A stretch of 64,000 nt of DNA from a virus. A model generated the notes under the pieces. That model saw only the letters and a list, made by a program, of their open reading frames with translations. It was not told the origin of the DNA and ran no database searches. Below, piece after piece: positions 21,290-29,269 of the stretch (positions are counted from its first letter, which is position 1; the number at the start of each line of letters is the position of its first letter). Made by a program: the position numbers and the translations under genes. The stretch spans positions 1-64,000 of IMG/VR virus record IMGVR_UViG_3300027659_000020; one strand, written 5' to 3'.

Positions 21290-23203
21290 ATGCATAATAC
21301 AAACAACCGAATAAACCTGAAGAACAAATTGCTTTCTAGCATTCTTTTCTTCTTTTTTGCAGTCACAGCGTTTGCCCTTCCCGGCACCAGCGCTACTAAT
21401 CTGCAGACAACTACCGGAGTTTCCGCCACAGCTAGTGGCGCAACCCTCTCTATCGCAGCTCCAAACAAATCAGTTTTGACATGGCAGAATTTTGGAAGTG
21501 GTGCTGATGCTATCGCTGCAGGCGATACTATCAATTTTGCACTTCCTTCTATCTCGTCATCTGTTCTGAATATTGTTGCTGGCGGTGCTCGTTCCACGAT
21601 TGATGGAACAATTACCTCTAACGGTAACGTATTCTTGCTGAATGGCAGCGGTGTACTTATTGGCAATGGCGCACGCATTGAAACCAACTCGCTTTGCATC
21701 AGCACTTCCGACAATGCAGCATTCGCGAATTACTACTTTCAACAAAGCGGAAAGCTTCCTTCTCAGGACAGTCTAGTTCTTGCTGCTGGATCAACGCAGA
21801 TCAATTCTGGATCGGTTATTACCGTGACAGAGAATATCTCGCTTTACACGAAAAACCTCGAGCTTGGTGGTGCAGTTATCAATGGCAATCTGCGCGTTAA
21901 TGCAGATGGCATTGTTAACCTGGGTTCATCTGGTTTGACATTCGTTAATGGTAATATCGCAGTTACAAATCCAACGGGTCTAACGACTCTTGGCTCAAGT
22001 GGCAATAATCTGCTCTTTAGCAATGCAATTACTATCGATGGCGGCGCAGTCAATCAGCCAATCAACTCATCTGTCTCTGCAAAGAGTCTGACGATTGAGG
22101 CAGGGACCAACAATGTCTCATTGGCACGAGTCACTGTTCCAGCTATTGTAGCAAATGGAAATAACGTGAGCGTGACTTTTGGCGCTGTCGTCAATCCTAC
22201 CTTTAGCTCAAATGCCACCGGGAACATTGCAGTGGTATCTCCAACCTCTCTGGCTGTCAATAATTTGAAGAATAGCACAGGCACCACAAGTGTTCTGGCA
22301 TCCGGTGCACTAACTCTCGGCAATATCCATGTGGATTCTGCAGCCGCTACTACATTCACTGGCTCTTCAGTTTCTGATTCACGGGCTAATTCCTTTGTCT
22401 ATGGTCCAGTGACATTTGCTGCTACTGCAGGCGATGTCAGTCTGACCAAAGAAGGACATAGCTTTGGCCCTGTCAGTGTTACTGCCACCGGCAATGCCAC
22501 TATTACTGAATCAGCCGCGCTGAATCTAAATGTAGTTAATGCTGCAAGCTTGGTAGCGAAGTCGAATGAATTTATCTTTCAGACGCCCGCTACCGGTGTA
22601 TTGACAACTCAATCCGCAACCATTACTACTGCTGGCAATGTCACGCTAAATGCAGTTACGAATAACATCGGAAATCTTACTGTCTCCGGCGCTAACATCG
22701 CAGTGACCACCAGCTCTGCAATTGCTCTGGGCAATACTGATACTGGTGGTACATTGACTCTCGGCACCTCGGGTGCAATCACTCAAAGTGCTGATACGAA
22801 GATCAATGTCTTTGGCACAACTACTCTAACTACAATAGATAATGCAATCACTCTGACCAATGCCGGTAATCGATTCGGTGGGCTGAATTTTGATACCGGT
22901 CTGGGCGGCACGATCCTTGTAACCGAGGATACCACTCTGAATGTAAGCGCCCTTCGTGCCAATACAGTTACTCTTAAGAGTCTCGATAGTGTTATCACTA
23001 CCGGAACAAATGCAGTAACCGCGAATCTCGTTAATGTCCTGGCTGGAAAAGACTTCATTCCTGCAGCCAACTTCCGCGCTAATAATGGTCTGACTGTTCT
23101 GGCAAGTGGAACCGCAGATCTCAGCCTACTGAGCCTATCGGCTAATCTGAACAATCGTATGCCAAGCATCATTGCCACAGCATTCAAGACACCAACTCCG
23201 TAA
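21290..23203 (+). CDS. Filamentous-haemagglutinin-like exported protein
   Basis: 637 residues. A basic N-terminus and a hydrophobic stretch ending TAFALP form a signal peptide with cleavage near residue 33. About 35-200 resembles the N-terminal secretion (TPS) domain of filamentous haemagglutinins: NFGSGADAIAAGDTINFALP, GTITSNGNVFLLNGSGVLIGNGARI. The rest is a repetitive Thr/Ser/Asn/Ala-rich beta-helix (ANGN, TTTAGNVTLNAVTNN, LTNAGNRFGGL) without Cys. Such proteins leave the cell through a TpsB pore and act as adhesins or contact effectors. No TpsB partner is in the window. The AT-rich TATATATAAT just upstream is a likely -10. A strong terminator follows. Confidence 0.78.
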   Translation: MHNTNNRINLKNKLLSSILFFFFAVTAFALPGTSATNLQTTTGVSATASGATLSIAAPNKSVLTWQNFGSGADAIAAGDTINFALPSISSSVLNIVAGGARSTIDGTITSNGNVFLLNGSGVLIGNGARIETNSLCISTSDNAAFANYYFQQSGKLPSQDSLVLAAGSTQINSGSVITVTENISLYTKNLELGGAVINGNLRVNADGIVNLGSSGLTFVNGNIAVTNPTGLTTLGSSGNNLLFSNAITIDGGAVNQPINSSVSAKSLTIEAGTNNVSLARVTVPAIVANGNNVSVTFGAVVNPTFSSNATGNIAVVSPTSLAVNNLKNSTGTTSVLASGALTLGNIHVDSAAATTFTGSSVSDSRANSFVYGPVTFAATAGDVSLTKEGHSFGPVSVTATGNATITESAALNLNVVNAASLVAKSNEFIFQTPATGVLTTQSATITTAGNVTLNAVTNNIGNLTVSGANIAVTTSSAIALGNTDTGGTLTLGTSGAITQSADTKINVFGTTTLTTIDNAITLTNAGNRFGGLNFDTGLGGTILVTEDTTLNVSALRANTVTLKSLDSVITTGTNAVTANLVNVLAGKDFIPAANFRANNGLTVLASGTADLSLLSLSANLNNRMPSIIATAFKTPTP

Positions 23204-23224
23204 TAAAACCTAATTTTTGATTTC

Positions 23225-23260
23225 AACGGCCGGCAAAGTAAAATCTTGCTGGCCGTTTTT
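23225..23260 (+). terminator. Rho-independent terminator after the haemagglutinin-like gene
   Basis: AACGGCCGGCAA, loop, TTGCTGGCCGT followed by TTTT. Strong stem with one bulge; it separates the exoprotein gene from the following outer-membrane gene. Confidence 0.8.
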
Positions 23261-23291
23261 ATCGATAAAACAGAAAACAAACCTAAACTAC

Positions 23292-23963
23292 ATGAAGAAA
23301 ATTCTCTTCGCTCTAATCGCACTTATTGCAACAGCTGCTTCTGCCGCTCCAACCAATGGAGGATCCGTTTACCTCGGATATCGCGAGAAAGATATCACGT
23401 TTGGCAAGCTATCTTCGCCATTGGCTGCCTATGTAGCTGATGCTAATTATCGTCTCGGAAGCTTTCGAGTTGGTACAGTAATTCAGAATAACCTATCGCT
23501 CAAAGACTCGTCAATGTACCAGGCTGATCTGATTGGTGGGTACACTTTCTTTTCTACTCTGGCCGATGTTGAAATTGGCACGCAGTATGTCACGAAGTTC
23601 AAGACTGAAACTCTTGATAAGAAGAACCACAATCGCCCATTTGTGCTAGTCACTAAGGGCTGGTTTTCAGTCAGAGGAACTGTTGACCTCGAGTCACAGA
23701 CCACTAACATCGAAGGTGCTTTCACTAAGACAACTCCGCTCTTCTTTGGTGTGGGATTGCTTACCTCGATTCATGCCGGATATACTGATGCAAATGATGC
23801 AATTCCGCGCACTGTTAAAGAGATCAAATATACCAACGCGTACTATGGCGGTTCTGCCGATCTTGTATACCGCATCTTCAATGCGGGAATCTACACGGTG
23901 CACACCGGCCTTACTAGCAAGTATACCACTGGATGGCGAGTAGGAACAACTCTGAAGTTCTAA
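23292..23963 (+). CDS. Outer-membrane beta-barrel-like protein with signal peptide
   Basis: 223 residues from the ATG at 23292, chosen because it gives a clean signal peptide (MKKILFALIALIATAASA, cleavage before APTNGG). The mature part alternates polar and hydrophobic residues (VYLGYREKDITFG, NYRLGSFRVGTVIQ, GWFSVRGTVDLES, AYYGGSADLVYRI) as in 8-10-stranded barrels, and ends in Phe (GTTLKF), the usual outer-membrane insertion signal. It may alter the infected cell surface, for instance to block other phages; that is inference. Strong terminators on both sides make it a single-gene unit. Confidence 0.75.
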   Translation: MKKILFALIALIATAASAAPTNGGSVYLGYREKDITFGKLSSPLAAYVADANYRLGSFRVGTVIQNNLSLKDSSMYQADLIGGYTFFSTLADVEIGTQYVTKFKTETLDKKNHNRPFVLVTKGWFSVRGTVDLESQTTNIEGAFTKTTPLFFGVGLLTSIHAGYTDANDAIPRTVKEIKYTNAYYGGSADLVYRIFNAGIYTVHTGLTSKYTTGWRVGTTLKF

Positions 23964-23986
23964 CCAGTTATAGTTAATTCCCTATT

Positions 23987-24019
23987 AGTGGCTAAGTCGA
24001 AAGGTTTAGCCACTTTTTT
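23987..24019 (+). terminator. Rho-independent terminator after the outer-membrane gene
   Basis: AGTGGCTAA, loop, TTTAGCCACT then TTTTTT. A nine-pair stem and six T. Confidence 0.88.
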
Positions 24020-24020
24020 G

Positions 24021-24049
24021 TTTACAAATGCGCAGACTAATGGTAGGAT
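24021..24049 (+). promoter_or_regulatory. Early-type promoter, consensus form
   Basis: TTTACA (24021-24026), 17 bases, TAGGAT (24044-24049). It begins two bases after the preceding terminator T tract. Predicted start is about three bases before ATG 24059. Confidence 0.65.
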
Positions 24050-24058
24050 AGTATCTGT

Positions 24059-24625
24059 ATGAAATACATCTTTGTAGATCTCGATGAGTGTTTGTTTTGT
24101 GCCCGTGCTCTGTACTCAGCATTAGACATCACTGAAGCTCAGCTGCTTCTCAAGCCAAATGAGAAACTAATAAATGCCGTAGGTCCGCTTCAGGATGATA
24201 CTGATGACTTCTATGCATCTGCGCTGCGCCCAGGAGCACTCGAGCTGCTGAAAGCTCTGCGCGAGATTCCAGATTCCAAGGTTTGTGTTCTCACGTCTTC
24301 AATTCAATGCTACGCACGAGCTAATAACATTGCGCATGGCCTTGGCTTTAGCAATACCGATATCTATACTCGAGAGGATCTGAAGTATGGGGCATTGAAT
24401 CCAGAGCTATTCGGATCTGGGCCAGTCTACTTGATCGATAATCTACCTCGCTATGAGAACGGGTTAAAGTTGAAGTTTCTCAGGGATATTGCACAGCCTG
24501 CAAAGTATATCAACTATATCCAGGTTCGGGAATACCGGGCAATGGACGATATGGGCGATATGCCGTTTTCTGCAGAAAGTATCGCTGATATTCTACAGGC
24601 TATCAACGACTTAGGTGTTTCTTAA
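24059..24625 (+). CDS. HAD-superfamily hydrolase
   Basis: 188 residues. FVDLDECLF at residues 4-12 is HAD motif I (D-x-D), LTSS near residue 80 is motif II, and VYLIDNLPRYENG holds the acidic motif IV. It is probably a phosphatase, comparable to phage 5'(3')-deoxyribonucleotidases or FCP-like small phosphatases; the substrate is unknown. Not to be confused with polynucleotide kinase-phosphatase, since no kinase domain is present. Confidence 0.78.
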   Translation: MKYIFVDLDECLFCARALYSALDITEAQLLLKPNEKLINAVGPLQDDTDDFYASALRPGALELLKALREIPDSKVCVLTSSIQCYARANNIAHGLGFSNTDIYTREDLKYGALNPELFGSGPVYLIDNLPRYENGLKLKFLRDIAQPAKYINYIQVREYRAMDDMGDMPFSAESIADILQAINDLGVS

Positions 24626-24648
24626 ATCGTTAGTACTTAACTCATTAT

Positions 24649-24891
24649 ATGACCAAATCTGTTCAATCTTATGGCTTCGACCGTTACTATGCGAAAGCGC
24701 GTGCAACCACCGTGAAACGACGCGAGGCGGGCGCTAGCTCGATCTCTGATGATCAGACCTATCGTGCAGCGCTAGCATTAGATCAAATGCAATGGAAGAT
24801 CAACGGGTTACGTCTTACACAAGAAGAGTACAGAGAATGGAGCGGGTTTATTGACGATCTCTCAAAGCTTTTACCGCAATTGCCCAAGTAA
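24649..24891 (+). CDS. Small basic protein
   Basis: 80 residues, unknown, Arg/Ala-rich first half and helical second half. Confidence 0.5.
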   Translation: MTKSVQSYGFDRYYAKARATTVKRREAGASSISDDQTYRAALALDQMQWKINGLRLTQEEYREWSGFIDDLSKLLPQLPK

Positions 24892-24973
24892 TTATTTGGC
24901 CGTTGCTTGATCACCAACAACTTACACAATTTTCTATTATATCTATTTTTCTAAAACGTGTTAGGATTTATAC

Positions 24974-25270
24974 ATGATGAATACTACTAAAGCATCGAAC
25001 ACAGTTAAGCGCAAGCTGCTTATTAAAAAAATCGAGGAAGAAGTCAAGAAAGCAAAAAAGCCTATTAAGGAGCCAGCGGTCGAAAAGACCGAAAAGTCAG
25101 ATCGTGCCTGGAAAGGCACGAACATTCTCGATGGTACTACTTCCGAGAAAGAAACGCCCAATACCGCTGGCAACTACGGCACTGTCTATGCTGAGCGGGA
25201 TGGCGTTGGTTACTGCTACCAAAACGGCGAGGTGGTTAGCAGCAATAACTACAACAGCCGCAAAGCCTAA
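24974..25270 (+). CDS. Small Lys-rich protein
   Basis: 98 residues. Lys/Glu-rich helix at 10-45, then a Gly/Asn/Tyr-rich tail. TAGGAT at 24962-24967 puts the predicted transcription start exactly on ATG 24974, favouring it over the adjacent ATG 24977. Confidence 0.5.
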   Translation: MMNTTKASNTVKRKLLIKKIEEEVKKAKKPIKEPAVEKTEKSDRAWKGTNILDGTTSEKETPNTAGNYGTVYAERDGVGYCYQNGEVVSSNNYNSRKA

Positions 25271-25275
25271 TCACC

Positions 25276-25503
25276 ATGAATCTTAATAACTATTCTCTGC
25301 TTGAGGTGCTCGGCATAGCTGTTACTGCAGTGTGTGCAGTATTCGTTATCTCAGTTGTTCTAGCGCTGCCCATCTTGTGGCTTTGGAACAGCACGATGCC
25401 TGAACTTTTTGGTCTCCGTGACATCAGCTGGTGGATGGCCTGGAAGATTTCTATGCTGACCAGTTTCCTATTTAAGATCAATATTGGCGCTAAGAAAGAC
25501 TAA
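25276..25503 (+). CDS. Small inner-membrane protein
   Basis: 75 residues with a long hydrophobic segment at about 8-36 (LLEVLGIAVTAVCAVFVISVVLALPILWLW) and a second, weaker one at 49-66. The motif WNSTMPELFGL then W..AW resembles a small membrane protein I have seen in several phages and bacteria. Function unknown. It ends two bases before the ligase start. Confidence 0.65.
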   Translation: MNLNNYSLLEVLGIAVTAVCAVFVISVVLALPILWLWNSTMPELFGLRDISWWMAWKISMLTSFLFKINIGAKKD

Positions 25504-25505
25504 CT

Positions 25506-26603
25506 GTGAAACTTCCCACACTTTATTCACGCACCTCTACGGGTGCAGTTCAAGAATGGACCATCGAGATTCAAGGCGATAAGTACCGCACAACTCATGG
25601 TCAAACTGATGGCAAGAAGCAGACTACTGAATGGACTGTAGTCACGCCCACCAACGTTGGGCGCTCTAATGAGCGCGAGGGCGACCAGCAAGCCGACTTT
25701 GAGGCCCGTGCTGTCTGGAAGAAGCGTACCGAGCGGGGTTACTATGAGAATCTCAAGGACATTGACAAGCCACCGTTCATTGAGCCAATGCTTGCTCAGA
25801 AGTACGAGGACCGCAAGGATGAAATCACATTCCCTCTCTGGAGTCAGCCAAAGCTAGATGGAATTCGCTGTATCTGTACCCGTCAGGGTATGTTCAGCCG
25901 TAATGGCAAGAAGATTGTTTCTGCGCCACATATCTATGCATCGCTGCAGCGTTTCTTTGAGAAGAATCCAGATATCACTTTGGATGGCGAGTTGTATGCC
26001 GACAAGCTTGCTAATGACTTTAATAAGATCTGCTCGCTCGTCAAGAAACAGAAGCCATCGCCCGATGAACTCGAGGAATCAAAGCAAAAGATTGAGTATC
26101 ACATCTACGATGTACTTGATATTACGCTTAAGTTTTCTGAGCGCATCGATTGGCTTTGGAAGAATATAACCCATGACGGGTCAATCAAGTTGGTCACCAC
26201 GCATCATGTAGAGAATACCACTAAACTGGATACTCTCTATGAATTGTATCTTGCCGAAAGCTTCGAAGGCCAGATGATTCGCGTAGATGCTCCTTATGAG
26301 CAGAAACGCAGCAAGAACCTTCTGAAGCGCAAGGAGTTTCAGGATGCTGAGTATCGTATCGTCGGTATTGGCGAGGGCCTCGGTAACCGATCATCTATGG
26401 CTGGATATGCAATCATGGAAAATAAAGACGGCACTAGTTTCCGATCAAATATCAAAGGTACCCATGAGTTCCTGACAGAACTTTGGAAAAACCGTTCCAG
26501 CGAAGAAGTTATGGGCGCATACGCTACCGTCCAGTTCTTTAACCTAACTCCAGATGGAGTTCCACGCTTTCCGTATATCACTGCAATCCGGAATTACGAA
26601 TAA
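25506..26603 (+). CDS. ATP-dependent DNA ligase with WGR-like N-terminal domain
   Basis: 365 residues with a GTG start. Catalytic lysine K116 lies in QPKLDGIR (motif I, KxDG); LDGELY is motif III, FEGQMIR motif IV and KRKEFQDAEY contains motif V. A C-terminal OB-fold with TVQFFNLTPDGVPRFP follows. The first 60 residues (EWTIEIQGDKYRTTHGQTDGKKQ) look like a WGR-type or ligase-associated beta domain. It seals nicks in phage DNA, replacing T4 gp30 by function; the domain layout differs from T4 ligase. Confidence 0.92.
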   Translation: MKLPTLYSRTSTGAVQEWTIEIQGDKYRTTHGQTDGKKQTTEWTVVTPTNVGRSNEREGDQQADFEARAVWKKRTERGYYENLKDIDKPPFIEPMLAQKYEDRKDEITFPLWSQPKLDGIRCICTRQGMFSRNGKKIVSAPHIYASLQRFFEKNPDITLDGELYADKLANDFNKICSLVKKQKPSPDELEESKQKIEYHIYDVLDITLKFSERIDWLWKNITHDGSIKLVTTHHVENTTKLDTLYELYLAESFEGQMIRVDAPYEQKRSKNLLKRKEFQDAEYRIVGIGEGLGNRSSMAGYAIMENKDGTSFRSNIKGTHEFLTELWKNRSSEEVMGAYATVQFFNLTPDGVPRFPYITAIRNYE

Positions 26604-26644
26604 GAAACCTTGCATTCTATCATACTCTCAATAAGATCTATACT

Positions 26645-26887
26645 ATGACTAACGATAATCCTATCACCGACACGCCCTCAATTACTAAACAGGATGTCTT
26701 TCGCCCTGAAATGATTCGACTTGTCTCTATGGAAGATATCAACTACGCTAAGAGCGCATTATATGCTGCGCTCTTAAAGCGCGATCTTCATTTTGCCTCT
26801 GTTGAGGAAGACGATAAATTCCATGATAGCTTGAGCTTGTTCCTCGAAGAAAGCTTTAACTGGCCTGACTATAATAACTTTAATTAA
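26645..26887 (+). CDS. Small acidic protein
   Basis: 80 residues, helical and acidic, unknown. Confidence 0.5.
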   Translation: MTNDNPITDTPSITKQDVFRPEMIRLVSMEDINYAKSALYAALLKRDLHFASVEEDDKFHDSLSLFLEESFNWPDYNNFN

Positions 26888-26942
26888 AACTAGACTTATT
26901 ATAATAATTTTATCACAGCTATAACAGTTTTAACTAATATAT

Positions 26943-27155
26943 ATGAAAATGAAAATGGAAATTGACGGAGACACAGCGGATCGGATCGTGATTTGTTCTC
27001 TTGCAGATAGTATGGCTAATCTTAAGGAAGATATAGCTCAGCTCAAACGTAAGAAGAAACTTATGGCTTATGAAAAAGAGACTATGGCGGATTGTGTTCA
27101 TAATCTCCATGCTATGGAATTAGTATATGATTACTTTGGAGGAAATCTAAAATGA
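26943..27155 (+). CDS. Small helical protein
   Basis: 70 residues with a Lys-rich helix (LKEDIAQLKRKKKL), likely coiled coil. The upstream 60 bases are very AT-rich with TATAAT-like boxes. Its end overlaps the next start, and a GGAGGAAA inside its 3' end is the Shine-Dalgarno for the next gene. Confidence 0.5.
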   Translation: MKMKMEIDGDTADRIVICSLADSMANLKEDIAQLKRKKKLMAYEKETMADCVHNLHAMELVYDYFGGNLK

Positions 27156-27769
27156 GCCCAGAACTCGATAAACAGCTTTGTGAGAAATACCCTAAGATAT
27201 TTGTTAATCGTAATGCAAGCCCGCAAGAGTCATGTATGTACTGGGGGCTTGAAATTGGTGATGGCTGGTATAATCTGATCGATCTTCTTTGTGAGGCAGT
27301 GACATACACCTACAGTACAGCGGTTGAGATCGATGAGGAAGATGCCAAACGTCTCGGTATAGAAGGTTATGCCTTGGGCGGCGACACTCAAAAGCGATAC
27401 TTTTTTAATGTCAAAGCTCCTCAGGTTATAGCTGATCAAGTGAAGGAGAAGTTTGGAACACTTCGCTTTTACCACCATTTAGAGTACGATCCGCAGAACC
27501 TTGAGTTAGTCAAGTCCGGCAAGTATCCGAAACTTGCTGAGGCCAATGATCGCTATGCCAACTATATCGATGGCATCGTTCATTTTGCAGATATTGCATC
27601 CGCTCATTTTTGTGAAGTATCTGGTTCTCGAGGCGAACTTCATAAGCGAGGCGGCAAGGGAGGCGGCGGCTGGTTCAAAACGCTTAGCAAAGAGGTCGTA
27701 GAGCAAGAAGAAACGCTTAAAGGCTATAAGACTACTATTACCGAAGTAAAGAAAGATATCATACCATGA
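27152..27769 (+). CDS. Conserved phage protein of unknown function
   Basis: 205 residues. LCEKYPKIFVNRN, SCMYWGLEIGDGWYNLIDLLCE and KEKFGTLRFYHH form a recognisable conserved phage family without known role. The start has a strong ribosome site (GGAGGAAA), unusual in this genome. It overlaps both neighbours by four bases. Confidence 0.7.
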   Translation: MSPELDKQLCEKYPKIFVNRNASPQESCMYWGLEIGDGWYNLIDLLCEAVTYTYSTAVEIDEEDAKRLGIEGYALGGDTQKRYFFNVKAPQVIADQVKEKFGTLRFYHHLEYDPQNLELVKSGKYPKLAEANDRYANYIDGIVHFADIASAHFCEVSGSRGELHKRGGKGGGGWFKTLSKEVVEQEETLKGYKTTITEVKKDIIP

Positions 27770-27975
27770 ATACTCTAAAAATTGAAAAGAAGCACATTCC
27801 AGCTATTATGACAGCCAGGCTTGTAATTGAGAGTCATCAGAAGTGCCAAGACAATCTAATAAAGCAGATTGCAAAACGCATGGGCGTAAAGACGGCAGAG
27901 GAAGAAGAAATCCTCTGGGACTATATTTGCAATGATAGCGAATGGATGGTCGAGATTGTGCAAGATACTAAATAG
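27766..27975 (+). CDS. Small protein of unknown function
   Basis: 69 residues, helical with an acidic C-terminal half and a Cys near each end. It overlaps the previous gene by four bases. Confidence 0.5.
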   Translation: MNTLKIEKKHIPAIMTARLVIESHQKCQDNLIKQIAKRMGVKTAEEEEILWDYICNDSEWMVEIVQDTK

Positions 27976-27982
27976 ATCACAT

Positions 27983-28318
27983 ATGAGTGATTACCGCGAT
28001 CCATCTATCATCTGGCAAGAGTTCCGTCAGGAGCTTGATACACTCAAAGCTGAGAATGCTTCTTTACAAAAAGAAGTCACCGATCTTAAGCAACAGCAGC
28101 CAAAATATCCAGAAGGAGTTGATGCCGAAACGATGGACGCACTTGCCGAGCTTGATGCTGATTTAGCTATCAATAGCGATCAGGAAGGTGCCAAGAAACA
28201 ATTGTTGGGATTACTCGATGACCTCGAGGAAATGATCGGATCCCTTAATGCTGGCACGGGCATGGGCTTAAAAGTGCCAGACAAACTTAACGAGATCAGA
28301 AATTCACTAACTGCATGA
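27983..28318 (+). CDS. Small coiled-coil protein
   Basis: 111 residues from ATG 27983; a longer frame from 27932 would overlap the previous gene. A heptad-rich segment (WQEFRQELDTLKAENASLQKEVTDL) is a coiled coil. The rest is acidic. The next gene begins within its stop (ATGA). Confidence 0.55.
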   Translation: MSDYRDPSIIWQEFRQELDTLKAENASLQKEVTDLKQQQPKYPEGVDAETMDALAELDADLAINSDQEGAKKQLLGLLDDLEEMIGSLNAGTGMGLKVPDKLNEIRNSLTA

Positions 28319-28494
28319 CCAATGGAAAAGGATCTAAGCCTCGACCCCTTTCAGTTCCGTTTGATGCTTTTGCGTCTAACTGGGAAAGAATATTTGCGCC
28401 GAAAGAAGAAACGTCTGCTATTTCGGTACCACACACAAACACACAGACACCACAGAAAAAGAAAAGGAAATCATATGAACCAATGCAACGGTAA
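28315..28494 (+). CDS. Small basic protein, GKGSKPRP family
   Basis: 59 residues beginning MTNGKGSKPRPLSVPFDAF then NWERIF, a motif I recall from many small phage proteins. The remainder is Thr/Pro/Lys-rich. It lies in a different frame from a longer open frame (28322 onwards) that runs over the same DNA; this frame is preferred because of the family motif and the ATGA overlap with the previous stop. Confidence 0.65.
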   Translation: MTNGKGSKPRPLSVPFDAFASNWERIFAPKEETSAISVPHTNTQTPQKKKRKSYEPMQR

Positions 28495-28717
28495 AAACGC
28501 CTACGAGATTCGTCTCGAGGTTCTCAGTATCGCAGTCAGCCAAGCTGACGGCGCATACTACAATCAGGTTGATCTTGCCCGCACCACTGCAGGTGAAGGC
28601 AAAGTATACCAGCTGCCAGAGGATAAGCGCACCCGCGAAGCACTCAAGACTGCCAAGAAGCTTTATGCTTTTGTAGAAGGCGAAGGTAGAGATTCTGACT
28701 CAGAAGGCGCAGAATAA
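28475..28717 (+). CDS. Conserved small phage protein
   Basis: 80 residues from ATG 28475, which has AAAGGAAA as ribosome site and overlaps the previous gene by 20 bases. MNQCNGKNAYEIRLEVLSIAV is a block known to me from uncharacterised T4-like proteins. The upstream in-frame extension is a shadow of the preceding gene. Confidence 0.65.
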   Translation: MNQCNGKNAYEIRLEVLSIAVSQADGAYYNQVDLARTTAGEGKVYQLPEDKRTREALKTAKKLYAFVEGEGRDSDSEGAE

Positions 28718-28737
28718 TCTGCGCTAGTTTATAGATC

Positions 28738-28777
28738 ATTGATGGCCAATGCCTTATAATAGGTGTTGGCCATCAAT
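28738..28777 (+). terminator. Long perfect hairpin ending this gene group
   Basis: ATTGATGGCCAA pairs perfectly with TTGGCCATCAAT (12 pairs) around a 16-base loop that contains TATAAT. Only ACTTT follows, so termination is probable but not certain. Confidence 0.55.
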
Positions 28778-28788
28778 ACTTTACGCTA

Positions 28789-28816
28789 TTTACATTTTCT
28801 GCGTATTTGTTAGGAT
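28789..28816 (+). promoter_or_regulatory. Early-type promoter, consensus form
   Basis: TTTACA (28789-28794), 16 bases, TAGGAT (28811-28816). Predicted start coincides with an ATG at 28823. Confidence 0.65.
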
Positions 28817-28822
28817 TGTGGC

Positions 28823-28861
28823 ATGATTGATACTAACCACCGTTTTACTTCTGAGCAATAA
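28823..28861 (+). CDS. Possible 12-codon leader peptide
   Basis: A 12-residue frame (MIDTNHRFTSEQ) starts exactly at the predicted transcription start and stops 11 bases before the next gene. It may be a leader peptide coupling translation, or chance. Confidence 0.3.
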   Translation: MIDTNHRFTSEQ

Positions 28862-28872
28862 CTAATTTTATT

Positions 28873-29088
28873 ATGAATACTGAATCCGATACCATCAATA
28901 TTGAATCTCATACTTCCGGCGAAAATTACCGGAAATTTCTACAAAGCATAGCTGACGATGTTAAACGCACATCAATTGAAATTGGAATTACGCCATCCGA
29001 TGCTCTACAGAATATCATTGAATGCATTCATGAAGATGCTGAAGAACTTATCCAGTTGTCAATTGACAATATTAACGAATTTAACTAA
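28873..29088 (+). CDS. Small acidic protein
   Basis: 71 residues, acidic and helical, unknown. Its stop overlaps the next start (TAATG). Confidence 0.5.
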   Translation: MNTESDTINIESHTSGENYRKFLQSIADDVKRTSIEIGITPSDALQNIIECIHEDAEELIQLSIDNINEFN

Positions 29089-29240
29089 TGAACGATCTCA
29101 TCCTCAACATTCGATACATCAAGTGGCATCTTCAAATCACCGAAGGATTTCGGGTTCGAATCTTTCGCAATGATTATCACTGCTGGTCAGTTAAACCAAT
29201 TGTAAAAGTCTATCAATTTGGAGAATACTTCTCCGGATGA
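29088..29240 (+). CDS. Small aromatic/basic protein
   Basis: 50 residues, MNDLILNIRYIKWHLQ then a basic and aromatic stretch. It is coupled to the preceding gene by a one-base overlap. Unknown. Confidence 0.5.
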   Translation: MNDLILNIRYIKWHLQITEGFRVRIFRNDYHCWSVKPIVKVYQFGEYFSG

Positions 29241-29269
29241 ACCGGTAAGAATAACGGCAAGGATAGCAA

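Noticed and set aside
28322-28717. 131-codon frame starting at 28322
   Set aside because: Its first 51 codons overlap a better small gene (28315-28494) in another frame; the conserved part starts at ATG 28475 with its own ribosome site.
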